Shown: positions 1 to 8,725, counted from the first letter of the stretch. The stretch is DNA of 60,424 nucleotides from Candidatus Eisenbergiella stercoravium (GCA_019113175.1 DXHY01000009.1:1-60424), one strand, 5' to 3'. Notes: generated from the sequence alone by a model not told the origin. Numbers and translations are program-made.

Positions 1-63
1 GGGAATACTGTGCCAAGCATAAAAGGTAAAAAACACACCGGTGGATCCCAAAAGCGTATTGCT

Positions 64-114
64 GGGTCTGAGAGAAAAATCAGTGGGTCTGAGCAAAGCT
101 CAGACCCGGATCCC
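64..114. repeat. Direct and inverted repeat cluster near left edge of window
   Basis: A perfect 10-bp inverted repeat (GGGTCTGAGC, loop AAA, GCTCAGACCC) lies at 85-107. A further direct copy of GGGTCTGAG is at 64-72, and GGATCCC occurs at 43-49 and again next to the hairpin. No T-tract follows on either strand, so it is not an obvious terminator. It sits downstream of the decayed polymerase gene. Function is unknown; a recombination or protein-binding site is possible but not shown. Confidence 0.5.
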
Positions 115-176
115 TTGGCGTGAAATAATCAGGGCGGTCGACGAATGAATTTCTTCCACAAAATTAAAGATAATAT

Positions 177-478
177 CTACTTTCTGAAAACGCTTGCCGT
201 CTTTGCCAATAAAAAATTTGTGGAAATGCCTATGTTTACCGTAAACCCCAATCCCGTCCGTATTTCATCTTTGAGTCGATAGGCAAACGCCACCATCTGT
301 CCTCGCCCATACAGGCTCTCAAATCCATCAAATACAGCCCATGTCTCTTTTCCTGATCTCCGCCCACTATGCTTGCCACCTTACACAAGTCGGTACGATC
401 CTCAAGTATATTTACCCGATAAGCAGTTGACCAGCTTAAAAAAGCACTGTTGGCATCTACATGAAAAATATAGACCAT
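177..478 (-). pseudogene. Decayed Y-family DNA polymerase (DinB/UmuC-like) remnant
   Basis: Translation from the ATG at 478 gives a typical Y-family start (FHVDANSAFLSW, then VGGDQEKRHG), including the first catalytic Asp. Right after RHGLY the frame breaks. In another frame the palm segment resumes as VFDGFESLYGRGQ, AYRLKDEIRTGLGFTV and NIGISTNFLLAKTAS, then stops at 177-179. About 70 residues between these blocks are missing, and so is the whole C-terminal thumb and little-finger region. It therefore cannot make an active translesion polymerase. The ribosome site AGAGGTAACAAT precedes the ATG, and the gene follows a small companion ORF and a LexA-type promoter, as in SOS polymerase cassettes of Firmicutes mobile elements. 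Assignment to the family is firm; the exact deletion end points are estimated. Confidence 0.82.
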
Positions 479-488
479 ATTGTTACCT

Positions 489-783
489 CTACGACAGAAA
501 CTGATAGACCCTCCACTTCTGCGTATCCACACTGTATCGAATTTCAACTGTACTGCAGGTATCTCCCATCTCCACGATACAGATGTACTGCTTTTCCCGA
601 ATTCCCACATAGTTTTTTTGACCTGGAGACAATATTTTTGATATTCACTGTCTTAATCTCATGGTCTACTGTTTCCAGCCTGAATCGCATAGGATTCATC
701 GTCCCTGATGTATCCGTGACCGCCATCATCTGTATTGGGATATTGACTTGGTACTCCTCTCCAAGCTTATGTGCCTCTCCCAT
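489..783 (-). pseudogene. Frameshifted small companion protein of the Y-family polymerase cassette
   Basis: The gene opens at the ATG at 783 with ribosome site GGAGGTGAT. It reads about 55 residues (for example PIQMMAVTDTSGTMNPMRF) and then enters a run of seven A (T on the plus strand near 612-618). Removing one base from this run joins it to the second frame, which reads YVGIREKQYICIVEMG and IRYSVDTQKWRVYQFLS and stops at 489-491, just before the polymerase start. I recall this as the unnamed protein commonly found upstream of UmuC-like polymerases in clostridial elements. A one-base homopolymer insertion is the simplest explanation; a sequencing error or slippage cannot be excluded. Biochemical function is unknown. 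Confidence 0.65.
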
Positions 784-803
784 TCCCCATCACCTCCATA
801 ACA

Positions 804-851
804 CGAACATATGTTTGTTTGCATAATACCAACATTGTCCATCATTGTAAA
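804..851 (-). promoter_or_regulatory. SOS promoter with LexA (DinR) box
   Basis: On the minus strand TTTACA (846-851) and TATTAT (823-828) are separated by exactly 17 bp. Just downstream, at 804-817, is CAAACATATGTTCG, one mismatch from the Bacillus LexA/DinR consensus CGAACATATGTTCG. The site overlaps the expected transcription start, a position where repressor binding would block initiation. It drives the decayed companion/polymerase pair immediately downstream, so the control region has outlived its target genes. Confidence 0.8.
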
Positions 852-1028
852 GAGGAAATTACAGACAAACTCAATTCTATTCGTTCCTGCAGGATAGACA
901 AAATTTAAACAATATTCTTCTCTGCCTATATATTTTTTCTGCTTTTGTTTTTCTGGTTCACCATGGACGGTCCCATATCTCAAAAAAAACTTATAGATTC
1001 CCCCCTTCTGTATTTGGTTCTTATTTTT

Positions 1029-1835
1029 TTATTCCATTTTTTTAACTGCCTGCTCTACCAGTGAATATGATTCTTCCGAAATTACTGCAAGTAATTTCGG
1101 CTCTGTTATATATAGCCGGAACGCTTCCGCCAAATACTCCCTGTCGTTGCTCATTGCGTATTGACTTATTTTCGATGCTTCTGTTGCGAATATTTCCTTA
1201 TTCTCAGTTCTACCGCTGAAACCATCCAGAACATCATTAACATAATGCCCCATCTCATGAATAACTGCCGTCGGCCATTCATCATTTACAAACAAAAGCC
1301 GCCGCTCATAGTCAAATACGCTTTTTATCTTACCAATTCCGAAATATCCCCCATACGGAGCATAGGCAGGCTTTGTAATGTCTTTACCTGTCATAATGAT
1401 TAAAAATCCTTCTCTCTCAAACCTTTCCCGGATATGCGAAGGAATTCCCAGATATGCATCTACCAGTTTCTGCAGAGAAGATTGATAAATTTCCCCATCC
1501 GTCAGAATAAAATCATAAAAGTTATCACTTTCTGAAGCTCTTCCCAAATATTCTTCAAATTTATTATCAATTCTGATATCCTGTTTGGAAATATAAGCAT
1601 AGCAGCCCTTATAACGGATGATCAGATAGTCTGGCAATATACTTATGACTTCTACGCGTTCATTCTTCCCTATTTCCCCTGCGTTTGGAGCATTCGGCGC
1701 TGGTGCCAGATATAATCTGGTCTGTTTCCGGATAATCCCATATTCTTCCGCATGTGCTGCCTGCGCATCTATCCCAAAAGCACCATAAAATAAAGTAATT
1801 ATTATCATCCCCAGTAACAAATATAATCTTCTCAC
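1029..1835 (-). CDS. Secreted lethal-factor-like (Pro-Pro endopeptidase type) zinc metalloprotease
   Basis: 268 residues with a GTG start 8 nt after GGGAGG. Residues 1-27 form a signal peptide ending near DAQAAHA. Residues about 30-90 look like an SH3b-type wall-binding domain (TRLYLAPAPNAPNAGEIG). The C-terminal half resembles the anthrax lethal factor/PPEP clan: the zinc motif HEMGH is at 193-197 and the downstream helix YLAEAFRLY near 236 supplies the likely third ligand. Members of this clan cut secreted or surface proteins, some at Pro-Pro bonds. The substrate cannot be predicted here. Such genes recur in clostridial conjugative elements, so a role in releasing or remodelling surface proteins during mating is an inference. 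It lies downstream of the HTH gene and could be cotranscribed with it. Confidence 0.75.
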   Translation of the reverse strand: MRRLYLLLGMIIITLFYGAFGIDAQAAHAEEYGIIRKQTRLYLAPAPNAPNAGEIGKNERVEVISILPDYLIIRYKGCYAYISKQDIRIDNKFEEYLGRASESDNFYDFILTDGEIYQSSLQKLVDAYLGIPSHIRERFEREGFLIIMTGKDITKPAYAPYGGYFGIGKIKSVFDYERRLLFVNDEWPTAVIHEMGHYVNDVLDGFSGRTENKEIFATEASKISQYAMSNDREYLAEAFRLYITEPKLLAVISEESYSLVEQAVKKME

Positions 1836-1869
1836 AATTCGTTCCTCCCGATAGTATATCTGTCAAAAA

Positions 1870-2124
1870 TTATAAAATATGATACAAATTAGATGTTTTT
1901 CCACCATTTTCCCGGTACCGGTTTTCTATCTGGATAAATCCCTTCTTTTTCAAGTCCATCAATGCTCGTTTTACTGTACTTTTTGACATGCCGATATCTT
2001 CCGCGATCGTTGCAACAGATGGCCAGCAATATCCTCTCTTTCCTGCACGTTCACGCAAATACTGGTATACGGCTATATTTCGATACGGCTGATCCGAGCG
2101 ATAAATTGGATTATTATATTTCAA
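1870..2124 (-). CDS. Small winged-helix/HTH DNA-binding protein
   Basis: 84 residues, starting at TTG with GGGAGG 7-8 nt upstream. Residues 15-70 read as a helix-turn-helix of the HTH_36 type (VATIAEDIGMSKSTVKRALMD, followed by the wing KKKGFIQIENRYRENGG). That is the type found in replication initiators and small regulators of mobile elements. It lies 26 bp after the VirD4 stop in the same direction, so it is probably the end of the transfer transcript. Likely a transcriptional regulator of the element; the target is unknown. Confidence 0.7.
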   Translation of the reverse strand: MKYNNPIYRSDQPYRNIAVYQYLRERAGKRGYCWPSVATIAEDIGMSKSTVKRALMDLKKKGFIQIENRYRENGGKTSNLYHIL

Positions 2125-2150
2125 TCATGTTCCTCCCACTTCCTGTACTG

Positions 2151-3986
2151 TTAATCTGTTCTGATCTTCCTCTTTACCTCATTAAATTGCTTTACCATTC
2201 TTTCCACATCTTTGGTGTTTTCAAGCTTCTCCATTTCAAGCATACCTTCCAGAACACTGTCCTCGATATTCTCCTCACTTTGATTCCGCCGCACGATTTC
2301 CTCTTCCAGCGAATACCTGTCGGCATATTCTGTCTTCCGTATATCGTTTGTTTTGACAGAAAATTCTTCTTCAAAACTGATTCCCCACTTCAAAAACAGT
2401 GGAAGCTTTGTGCGCATCGGATGGCTTCCGGTTTTAGCCACAATAAATTCCCCTTTTGGCAACGCTTTGAGCTCATCAGCCGTCATCAATGGCCGCTGAA
2501 TCATCTGCAGGCTCTGGCTGGGATCGTTCTTTCCTCTGCTGATTGACCCCGACAAAACCGTCTTATTCCCAAGGGCTTTCGACAATATTTCCGCGCTCTC
2601 CGAATTAGGCGCAAAACCTCCGAACAGAATATCCTGGCAGTTATCAATAATGATTTCACTTCCTTCCTTTCCGTAGTTTTTCTGTAACTGCGCAAACGAC
2701 TGAATGATTGGAATCATACTGATCCGTCTGGATCGTCCTGCCGAAAACAGCATTTCTAAGGATTCTATCTTGGGAATAGTTCCAATTTCATCCCCGTATA
2801 TCACAACCCGGTTCGGAAGCTTTCCTCCATGTTCATCTGCTATCGCCAGCATCTCCCTATATATCTGCTGAATAAACAGGCTTACAATAAAATATTTGGT
2901 ATTGTCTTCTTCCGGCAGTACTATAAAAATTGCTGATATACTTGAACAGAATTTTTCCGTATCCATGGAACTGTCAAAGCAGAGGATCTGCTCCATTTCC
3001 GAGTCCAAAAAGGCATTGAGCCTGGAAAGGGTGGTGGAAAGCACGGAACTCATAGCCTGATCTGCCGTATTCAGTGCAGCTCCGGCAAACCATTTGGCTT
3101 TATGATCATCCGGCAGCTTCTGCATCAAAAGCTGGAAGGAGCTTTTTCCTTTAACCGGGGACGGTTGCTGCAGTTCCTGTATCAACTTAAACACACTCAC
3201 GATATGCCGTTGAGACGGCGGACAATACTCAGCAACCAGCAAAATAACACTTGTCAACAATCCCTCGGCAGCATCATAGAAAAATGCATTCTGTCCATAA
3301 GAAGATGCATCTCCTCCACCAGAATAAATAATCGTCTTTGCTGTAATTTTCGCATATTTTTCTGCTTTCGCTTTATATGACAAAACCTGTGGATTTTTCA
3401 TCCACAGGTCTGTATATTTGTTGACCATTGTCAATATATTAAAAGAATCGGATCTAGTCGGATTCCTCAAATCCAGTACCGAAATGTTATAACCATAATA
3501 TTTTTTTGCAATTCCCGCATAGTTTCTGTACAGATCCCCTTTTGTATCTGTGCACAGAAAACTCATTCCACTGGCACATGCATATTCTATGTTGGGGTAA
3601 AGGAAATGGGCCGTTTTTCCGACGCCGGCGGCTCCGATCATTAGTAAATGGACATCACCAGTATCCACCAGAGCGTTTATTCTTCCATGTGACGTTGTAC
3701 TTCCCACAATGATTCCCTGTTCCTGCGGCAGATCATTTCCTTTTCTCCATTCTTCCGGTTCAAATACAACTGAAAAAAATGTTTTCCGAATTTCTTGCTC
3801 TGTTGCGAATCGGGCTGTTCCATACTGGCCGTCTCCAACAGTTTTCGATTTTATCCCATCGAGATTGTACTGGTGCGCAAAATATGGTATAACCCCAAGC
3901 ACCAATATCATGATGCACCCAGCCACCACTAAAAAAATAATTTGCTCCGTCCTTATAATATTCCCTCCTTTTATAGCCATTTTCAC
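2151..3986 (-). CDS. VirD4/TraG-type type IV coupling protein
   Basis: 611 residues. An N-terminal membrane helix (QIIFLVVAGCIMILVLGV, about 15-32) is followed by the TraG/VirD4 ATPase. The Walker A motif GAAGVGKT is at 118-125 and Walker B-type VVIYGDEIG is near 395. This hexameric ATPase brings the relaxase-DNA complex to the secretion channel at the inner face of the membrane. The listed start is a GTG with no clear ribosome site. A strong GGAGGG lies inside the reading frame, 6 nt before an in-frame ATA (codon 11, IRTEQ), so initiation at a non-AUG codon is possible. The VirB4 gene of the same system is 10 kb away, with the relaxase between them. Confidence 0.93.
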   Translation of the reverse strand: MKMAIKGGNIIRTEQIIFLVVAGCIMILVLGVIPYFAHQYNLDGIKSKTVGDGQYGTARFATEQEIRKTFFSVVFEPEEWRKGNDLPQEQGIIVGSTTSHGRINALVDTGDVHLLMIGAAGVGKTAHFLYPNIEYACASGMSFLCTDTKGDLYRNYAGIAKKYYGYNISVLDLRNPTRSDSFNILTMVNKYTDLWMKNPQVLSYKAKAEKYAKITAKTIIYSGGGDASSYGQNAFFYDAAEGLLTSVILLVAEYCPPSQRHIVSVFKLIQELQQPSPVKGKSSFQLLMQKLPDDHKAKWFAGAALNTADQAMSSVLSTTLSRLNAFLDSEMEQILCFDSSMDTEKFCSSISAIFIVLPEEDNTKYFIVSLFIQQIYREMLAIADEHGGKLPNRVVIYGDEIGTIPKIESLEMLFSAGRSRRISMIPIIQSFAQLQKNYGKEGSEIIIDNCQDILFGGFAPNSESAEILSKALGNKTVLSGSISRGKNDPSQSLQMIQRPLMTADELKALPKGEFIVAKTGSHPMRTKLPLFLKWGISFEEEFSVKTNDIRKTEYADRYSLEEEIVRRNQSEENIEDSVLEGMLEMEKLENTKDVERMVKQFNEVKRKIRTD

Positions 3987-4001
3987 AAAATATAAAATTG
4001 A

Positions 4002-4952
4002 CTATATTATGGAAATATCTTCCGCAGGTACTACGGATCGGCCAAACATATCCTTCAGATCTTCATTCCAATCTTTATTTATGGACATTTCCCTACGAAT
4101 ATTGAGTCCTTTTTGCTGCAGCTCTGCTGTTATTTTTTTGCTTGCCACCATACCTGCCTCATCATGATCCAGACATAATATAACATCTTCAATTTTACAA
4201 TCCTGTATCATCTGCATGATTGCCTGAAAATGTACTCCGCACAACGATACATAACAATATTTTTCCAACGATTCCGGCGGACAAAGACTGATATAAGACA
4301 GCATATCAATCGGGCCTTCAAAGACGTATAACCTTTCCTCACCATATAAATGGAAACTATATCGGGGATCGCTATTTTCAGCATTACCTCTGTATTTTAT
4401 TCCCTTATAAGATAAGCCTATCTTGTGAGCATGCTTTGCTTTACCATTCTTGTCGACGCCCACGAACACCGCATTATAATAATTCCAATTTCCTTTTTTC
4501 GATGCTTCGCAGCTTTCATACAATAAACCCGCCCGAAAGAAAAAATTTACAATATCTGGTGATATACAACGTATTTTTGTCAGATAGGCGAACACACGTT
4601 TATTGGTTTGATTCGCTTTCGGCAAACAAAAAGAAGAGCTTCGACGCTTACTATCTGCCTGCTCTTCCGTTTCGAAACTGATACCTTCTGAATTAAGCAG
4701 CATATCTACAGCTTCTGTGAAAGAAATATGATAAATATGTTGCAGCCCGCTAATTGCCAGGCCACCTCCCGAGTTCGATCCGTGATCGTACCATTTGTTG
4801 CCACGTATAGTTATACTGTGATCTCTCGCCAGCCTCCATTCTCGTCCGGATCGGATCAGCTTTTCCTGATTCTTCTCCAAAAAAGTCTGCAGATTAACCT
4901 GATTTGCCCTCCAAATCTGCTCTTTTGTATAATAGATATTTTCGCCTCCCAA
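4002..4952 (-). CDS. Primase-like TOPRIM-domain protein of the mobile element
   Basis: 316 residues. The N-terminal half (about 1-120) resembles the DUF3991 region found with mobile-element TOPRIM proteins (GREWRLARDHSITI, YDHGSNSGGGLAISGL). The TOPRIM fold follows: the glutamate motif YVFEGPIDMLSYI and, later, the acidic pair ILCLDHDEAGM. These proteins are thought to prime or process transferred single-stranded DNA. The gene begins one base after the RadC-like stop. The first usable codon is TTG, but it precedes the GGGAGG ribosome site; ATC, 7 nt after that site and followed by YYTKEQ, fits the expected N terminus better. The start is therefore unsettled. Confidence 0.8.
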   Translation of the reverse strand: MGGENIYYTKEQIWRANQVNLQTFLEKNQEKLIRSGREWRLARDHSITIRGNKWYDHGSNSGGGLAISGLQHIYHISFTEAVDMLLNSEGISFETEEQADSKRRSSSFCLPKANQTNKRVFAYLTKIRCISPDIVNFFFRAGLLYESCEASKKGNWNYYNAVFVGVDKNGKAKHAHKIGLSYKGIKYRGNAENSDPRYSFHLYGEERLYVFEGPIDMLSYISLCPPESLEKYCYVSLCGVHFQAIMQMIQDCKIEDVILCLDHDEAGMVASKKITAELQQKGLNIRREMSINKDWNEDLKDMFGRSVVPAEDISII

Positions 4953-5642
4953 TTATATACCCATCTGCATCCGATTTTCTTCTACTGTCCATTCCCGTTT
5001 TTCATCCATTACTGCCAAATGAGCATCTCTATCCAAAGCTCCTTTAAAGTCAATTATGCCTTTTTCACACATGGACAATGCCTGGTTTCCACCAACAATA
5101 ATATGATCAAGCAATCTGATGCCCAGGAATTGCAGAGCTGATAACAAATTTATTGTAGCATCTATATCTTCCATGCTCGGTGAAGTACTCAAACTTGGAT
5201 GATTATGCCCTACAATCACTGCGGCCGCATCCAAAAGTATAGCCCTCTTTGCTATTTTTTGTGGTAACATAATTGATACATTTACAGATCCCTGCGATAT
5301 CACTTCACAGGATATAATTTTTCCTTTTATATCTAAAAATGCAGCCATTACACTCTCGTATTCACAATGATATCCTATTCTTGCGAGAAACAGATCTTTA
5401 GCTTGTTGTGTACATGATATCTCTTCATTTTCCGCCTCAGTCCTGAGTATGCCATATGCGTTTATAAAGTCCTTTAACTGGTATAATTTCTCTGTTTTTC
5501 TGACATCCATTCCCAACACTGCTGGATGATCGAGGATATGTCTGATATCATTATCTCTCACGTAATCCCTCAGCAATTTTTTATTGATGCCAACCAAAAC
5601 ATGAAGCCCTTTGATTAATTCATCTTCAATAATTTTATTCAT
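4953..5642 (-). CDS. RadC-like JAB/MPN domain protein
   Basis: 229 residues from the ATG at 5642, which overlaps the upstream stop as ATGA. An ATG four codons earlier is less likely. Residues 1-75 are helical; the rest is the RadC-type JAB domain with the metal motif VGHNHPSLSTSPSMEDID, corresponding to HNHPSGDPTPSxxD of RadC. RadC-family proteins are frequent cargo of mobile elements. Despite the name their DNA-repair role is disputed, and a metallopeptidase or nuclease activity has not been settled. The position between relaxase and primase suggests a role in DNA processing during transfer, which is inference. Confidence 0.85.
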   Translation of the reverse strand: MNKIIEDELIKGLHVLVGINKKLLRDYVRDNDIRHILDHPAVLGMDVRKTEKLYQLKDFINAYGILRTEAENEEISCTQQAKDLFLARIGYHCEYESVMAAFLDIKGKIISCEVISQGSVNVSIMLPQKIAKRAILLDAAAVIVGHNHPSLSTSPSMEDIDATINLLSALQFLGIRLLDHIIVGGNQALSMCEKGIIDFKGALDRDAHLAVMDEKREWTVEENRMQMGI

Positions 5643-5860
5643 TTGTCCCCCCATAGAAAAGTCATCTGCCGAAGCGCATGTATACGCTCTTCCATTTCCA
5701 TGCTCAAACCCAATTTCTCATATGATTCAAATAATTCCTGTACACTATACTCATCCACGAATCTCTGTAAAATCGCAGAATCCGTTTCTTCCGGCTCAAG
5801 CAACAAAAATAATGTTTTTTCAATATTCTCATTCTTTTTGATATAATCACCTTCTTCCAA
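5639..5860 (-). CDS. Small acidic helical protein of unknown function
   Basis: 73 residues, overlapping the RadC-like gene by 4 bp (ATGA), which argues for translational coupling. The sequence is helical and acidic (for example TLFLLLEPEETDSAILQRF), with no recognised motif, signal peptide or membrane segment. The listed start is TTG with a weak ribosome site. AAGGTGATTAT lies inside the frame just before ATC AAA AAG, so the protein may be six residues shorter with a non-AUG start. I do not recognise the family. Confidence 0.6.
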   Translation of the reverse strand: MEEGDYIKKNENIEKTLFLLLEPEETDSAILQRFVDEYSVQELFESYEKLGLSMEMEERIHALRQMTFLWGDK

Positions 5861-5881
5861 AATTATTTCTCTATTTTTGAC

Positions 5882-5923
5882 ACAAAAATAGCGGAAGCCT
5901 TTCTGTTATGCCTGGCTGCCGCT
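5882..5923 (-). terminator. Intrinsic terminator after the relaxase gene
   Basis: On the minus strand AGCGGCAGCC pairs with GGCTTCCGCT (nine of ten pairs) around a 14-nt loop, and ATTTTTGTG follows. It lies 74 bp after the MobL stop and 22 bp before the next gene. It could end the relaxosome transcript or attenuate expression of the RadC/primase/VirD4 genes. Confidence 0.65.
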
Positions 5924-5996
5924 TACCTGTTTTTACATAATTTGTGATGCCCTGTTGAATCCTAAATTTCGCTCCGATACTTGCGCTTCCTTTTGC

Positions 5997-8615
5997 TTAC
6001 CCTTCCTTTTGCACAGATACTTTATCATCTGGTCTATGACCAAGTGCTACCTTTTTTTCACGTTCCTTTGCAAGTTGCCGTCTATCTATATACATACTGA
6101 CTCCACTGGATGCTTTTCGGTAGTCCTGTTCCATTAATTCCGCGAGGTATCGCAGTAGTGCCATAACAATCCGAAATGGGTCACCCCAATATGGCAAATC
6201 CATTTGAACCAACAATTTCTGCGCATAGGAATTTCCCTGTGCAGATGATTCCTGTAAATACCTGGTGGCTTTTTCACGATCCTGTTTAACTTCATACAAA
6301 CCATATAAATAAATTTTCCCAAGCAAATATTGGGCATAGGAATTGTTATTCTGAGCAGCTTCTTCTAACCATCGCATTCCCTCTTCCATATTCCGAGAGA
6401 TTCCTGCCTCTCCCTGCAAATATATTTTTCCAAGCCGATATGCTGCATAATCATTCTTTTGTTCAGCGGCCCGCTGGAACAATACAATAGCCTTTTGAAC
6501 GTTCTTGGGAATACCATAATCCCCTGCATATATTTTTCCCAAAGTATATTGGGCCGCAGCATGATCTGCCGAAACAGCTTTCTCCAACATCACAATAATT
6601 TTCTCTATGGACTGTGATCTGTTTTCCAGCCATAGCTTTGCCAAGGCACATTGAGCATCCACATTACCAAGCTCCGCCGACTTTTTCCAATAACGTTCCG
6701 CTGCTCCCTCATTTTTGGGGGTACCCGTCCCGGTATACAGCATCTGTCCGATTCGATATTGGAGTCTATCGTCATGACTTTCTTCTTCCAAACTGCAAAA
6801 TCCGGTAAAAGCCCTTTCAAAATGCGCCTGAGAATCATCTTCCGATTCCGTGCACCCTATCCCTTTGGAATACATTTTTCCCAGTTCATACTCTGCGTAT
6901 GGATTTCCCTGCTCTGCAGAGTCACGATACAGATCATGCGCCCGTATATAATTTTGCTCTACTCCCTGTCCTCTATAAAATAAGCCTGCAAGTGTATACT
7001 CAGCGTATTTATGGTGTTTGGATGCTGCTTTGTCCAGCCAAAGCGCCGCCATAACATAATCTTTTTCCGCCCCTTCTCCTTTAGCATACATTTTCCCGAT
7101 TCTGTAGTGTGTGTAAGTATTCTTTTCTTCCGTCTTTTCCAGTTCAAGGAATCGGGTAAGTGCTTTTTCAAACCACTGTTCTGCATTTTTTTCACCTGTA
7201 TCCTTTCCAATCCCATTCTTAATAATATTTCCAAGATCGTACATTGCGAGTGGATTTCCGTCTGCGGCTTCCTCTTTAAGCAACGAACAGGCCACTTCCA
7301 TATTACGCTCAACCTTTTTTGTTCCATACAGAAACGCTCTGGCTTTTATATAACGGTCTGTCCATAACTGGGATTTCTGTCTGCTCCTTCCAGCCCTCCT
7401 TTCTTCCAGGAAATCTCCATCCGTGTTCTCCGTTTCTTCCTCCATGTTTTCCATTTCGACCTCTTTTTCAGATGGTATATCACCTGAAAATTCAAGCTTT
7501 CCAGCTTCTGAGATGATTTTATTTTTCAGGCTTTTAAACGTCTTCTGTGTTGCCAGAGGAGGAATGTCTTTTTCCCCGGAGGAATACATTTTATAGATTT
7601 CATTTTGCCATTTCCACCAGGCTCGGTACGCCTCTCTAATTTCCGGAATATGTTCCATTTCGGTAATAATAGAATCAACCAGGCACTTCAGGCTTTTATT
7701 TAAATAACCATATGTTTTTTTCCCTTTTACAGACTGCAAAGCATATGATAAGTCCAATATCTTTCTGCTTATCTCGATATATTCCGGTATACGGTTTTCT
7801 GCCACTGCTGTCTTAACGTTAGCTATTTCCTCCTGCAGCTTTTGCGCAACTGCCGCTTTTAAAGCATCTCTTGCCTGGTTCTGACCAGCATAAATATTGG
7901 CATAATCCTGCCGGAAAATTGCGTGGGAAAGTTCTGATCGTAAAGCTTCAATTCCGGTGTTACTGAGGTACCCTCCATTATCTTTGGAGGAATACACCAT
8001 CAGGTGAACATGAGGATGATGACTTTCATTGTGGAATGCCGCATACCATCGTAAATCCTGGCTGTCTATTTTCATTGCTTTACTGAGCGCAGCTCTTTTA
8101 CTCCGGATCAGGGCCATCCATTCTTTGGCAGAATTATATCCGAGTCTTTCCGCATCCTCTCTGCGAAGACTGATCACATGAGTCCATACTGGTCCTTCAT
8201 GTTCGCATACCTCTTTCTGTACATTCGACAGGATGACCTCTTTCCCTTCGTCCGAAAATAAACCATGCGTCCCCACCCGTTCTGCTCCAGGCCGATATGC
8301 CAGATACTCAATATAATTATCTTTCCCGGCAATATCATCCCGTACCATTTCCAGCGCCTGTGATATGAATTCTGACGCGTTTTCTATTGTTTGATTTTTT
8401 TGATAATCTTCATATTCCAACATTTTTTTCGAATCGGGAAAATCCCTGATTATCTGCCGCACCAGCTGTTTCTGGCGGATACTTGCCGGATTCTTTTTAT
8501 TTTCTGCTGGTATTCTTTCTACGCCCTCTCTCGTACCTATATAACGCACATAGTTACGAAGCGTTTCTTTCGAAGCGTTTCTCAGATATCGGCTGGTCAG
8601 TATGATTTTTGCCAC
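5997..8615 (-). CDS. mobL: MobL-family relaxase with C-terminal Sel1 repeats
   Basis: 872 residues from a GTG with GAGG 9 nt upstream. The N-terminal third is the relaxase: the HUH-type metal centre HNESHHPHVH is at 195-204 (after LRWYAAF), and YIEYLAYRPGAERV and VWTHVISLRRED precede it. This matches MOB_L relaxases, founded on plasmid pLS20. Residues about 430-800 form roughly ten Sel1-like repeats (for example YAEYELGKMYSKGIG), an alpha-solenoid for protein contacts. The enzyme should nick the element at oriT and pilot the strand into the channel. Its size is far above a bare relaxase domain because of the repeats and a charged linker at about 375-420. Candidate oriT DNA lies upstream at 9527-9960. 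Confidence 0.9.
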   Translation of the reverse strand: MAKIILTSRYLRNASKETLRNYVRYIGTREGVERIPAENKKNPASIRQKQLVRQIIRDFPDSKKMLEYEDYQKNQTIENASEFISQALEMVRDDIAGKDNYIEYLAYRPGAERVGTHGLFSDEGKEVILSNVQKEVCEHEGPVWTHVISLRREDAERLGYNSAKEWMALIRSKRAALSKAMKIDSQDLRWYAAFHNESHHPHVHLMVYSSKDNGGYLSNTGIEALRSELSHAIFRQDYANIYAGQNQARDALKAAVAQKLQEEIANVKTAVAENRIPEYIEISRKILDLSYALQSVKGKKTYGYLNKSLKCLVDSIITEMEHIPEIREAYRAWWKWQNEIYKMYSSGEKDIPPLATQKTFKSLKNKIISEAGKLEFSGDIPSEKEVEMENMEEETENTDGDFLEERRAGRSRQKSQLWTDRYIKARAFLYGTKKVERNMEVACSLLKEEAADGNPLAMYDLGNIIKNGIGKDTGEKNAEQWFEKALTRFLELEKTEEKNTYTHYRIGKMYAKGEGAEKDYVMAALWLDKAASKHHKYAEYTLAGLFYRGQGVEQNYIRAHDLYRDSAEQGNPYAEYELGKMYSKGIGCTESEDDSQAHFERAFTGFCSLEEESHDDRLQYRIGQMLYTGTGTPKNEGAAERYWKKSAELGNVDAQCALAKLWLENRSQSIEKIIVMLEKAVSADHAAAQYTLGKIYAGDYGIPKNVQKAIVLFQRAAEQKNDYAAYRLGKIYLQGEAGISRNMEEGMRWLEEAAQNNNSYAQYLLGKIYLYGLYEVKQDREKATRYLQESSAQGNSYAQKLLVQMDLPYWGDPFRIVMALLRYLAELMEQDYRKASSGVSMYIDRRQLAKEREKKVALGHRPDDKVSVQKEG

Positions 8616-8663
8616 TACATTTTCCTCGTTATAATACTATGCAGTCAGGCAGAACCTACTAAC

Positions 8664-8708
8664 TTTGAAAGGGATTGTTCCACATATGTTCCAACAATCC
8701 CTTTCAAA
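8664..8708. repeat. 16-bp perfect inverted repeat upstream of the relaxase
   Basis: TTTGAAAGGGATTGTT (8664-8679) and AACAATCCCTTTCAAA (8693-8708) pair perfectly around a 13-nt loop. The loop on the minus strand reads GGAACATATGTGG, which contains a LexA-like half site (GAACATATGT). No T-tract follows, so it is not a normal terminator. It sits between the relaxase start and the preceding gene. It could be a nicking-region hairpin, a translational control element or an operator; the sequence alone does not decide. Confidence 0.75.
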
Positions 8709-8725
8709 TAAACCGATGTGAACGA

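Noticed and set aside
726-983. 85-codon minus-strand ORF over the SOS promoter
   Set aside because: It covers the promoter and LexA box and has no protein-like conservation visible.
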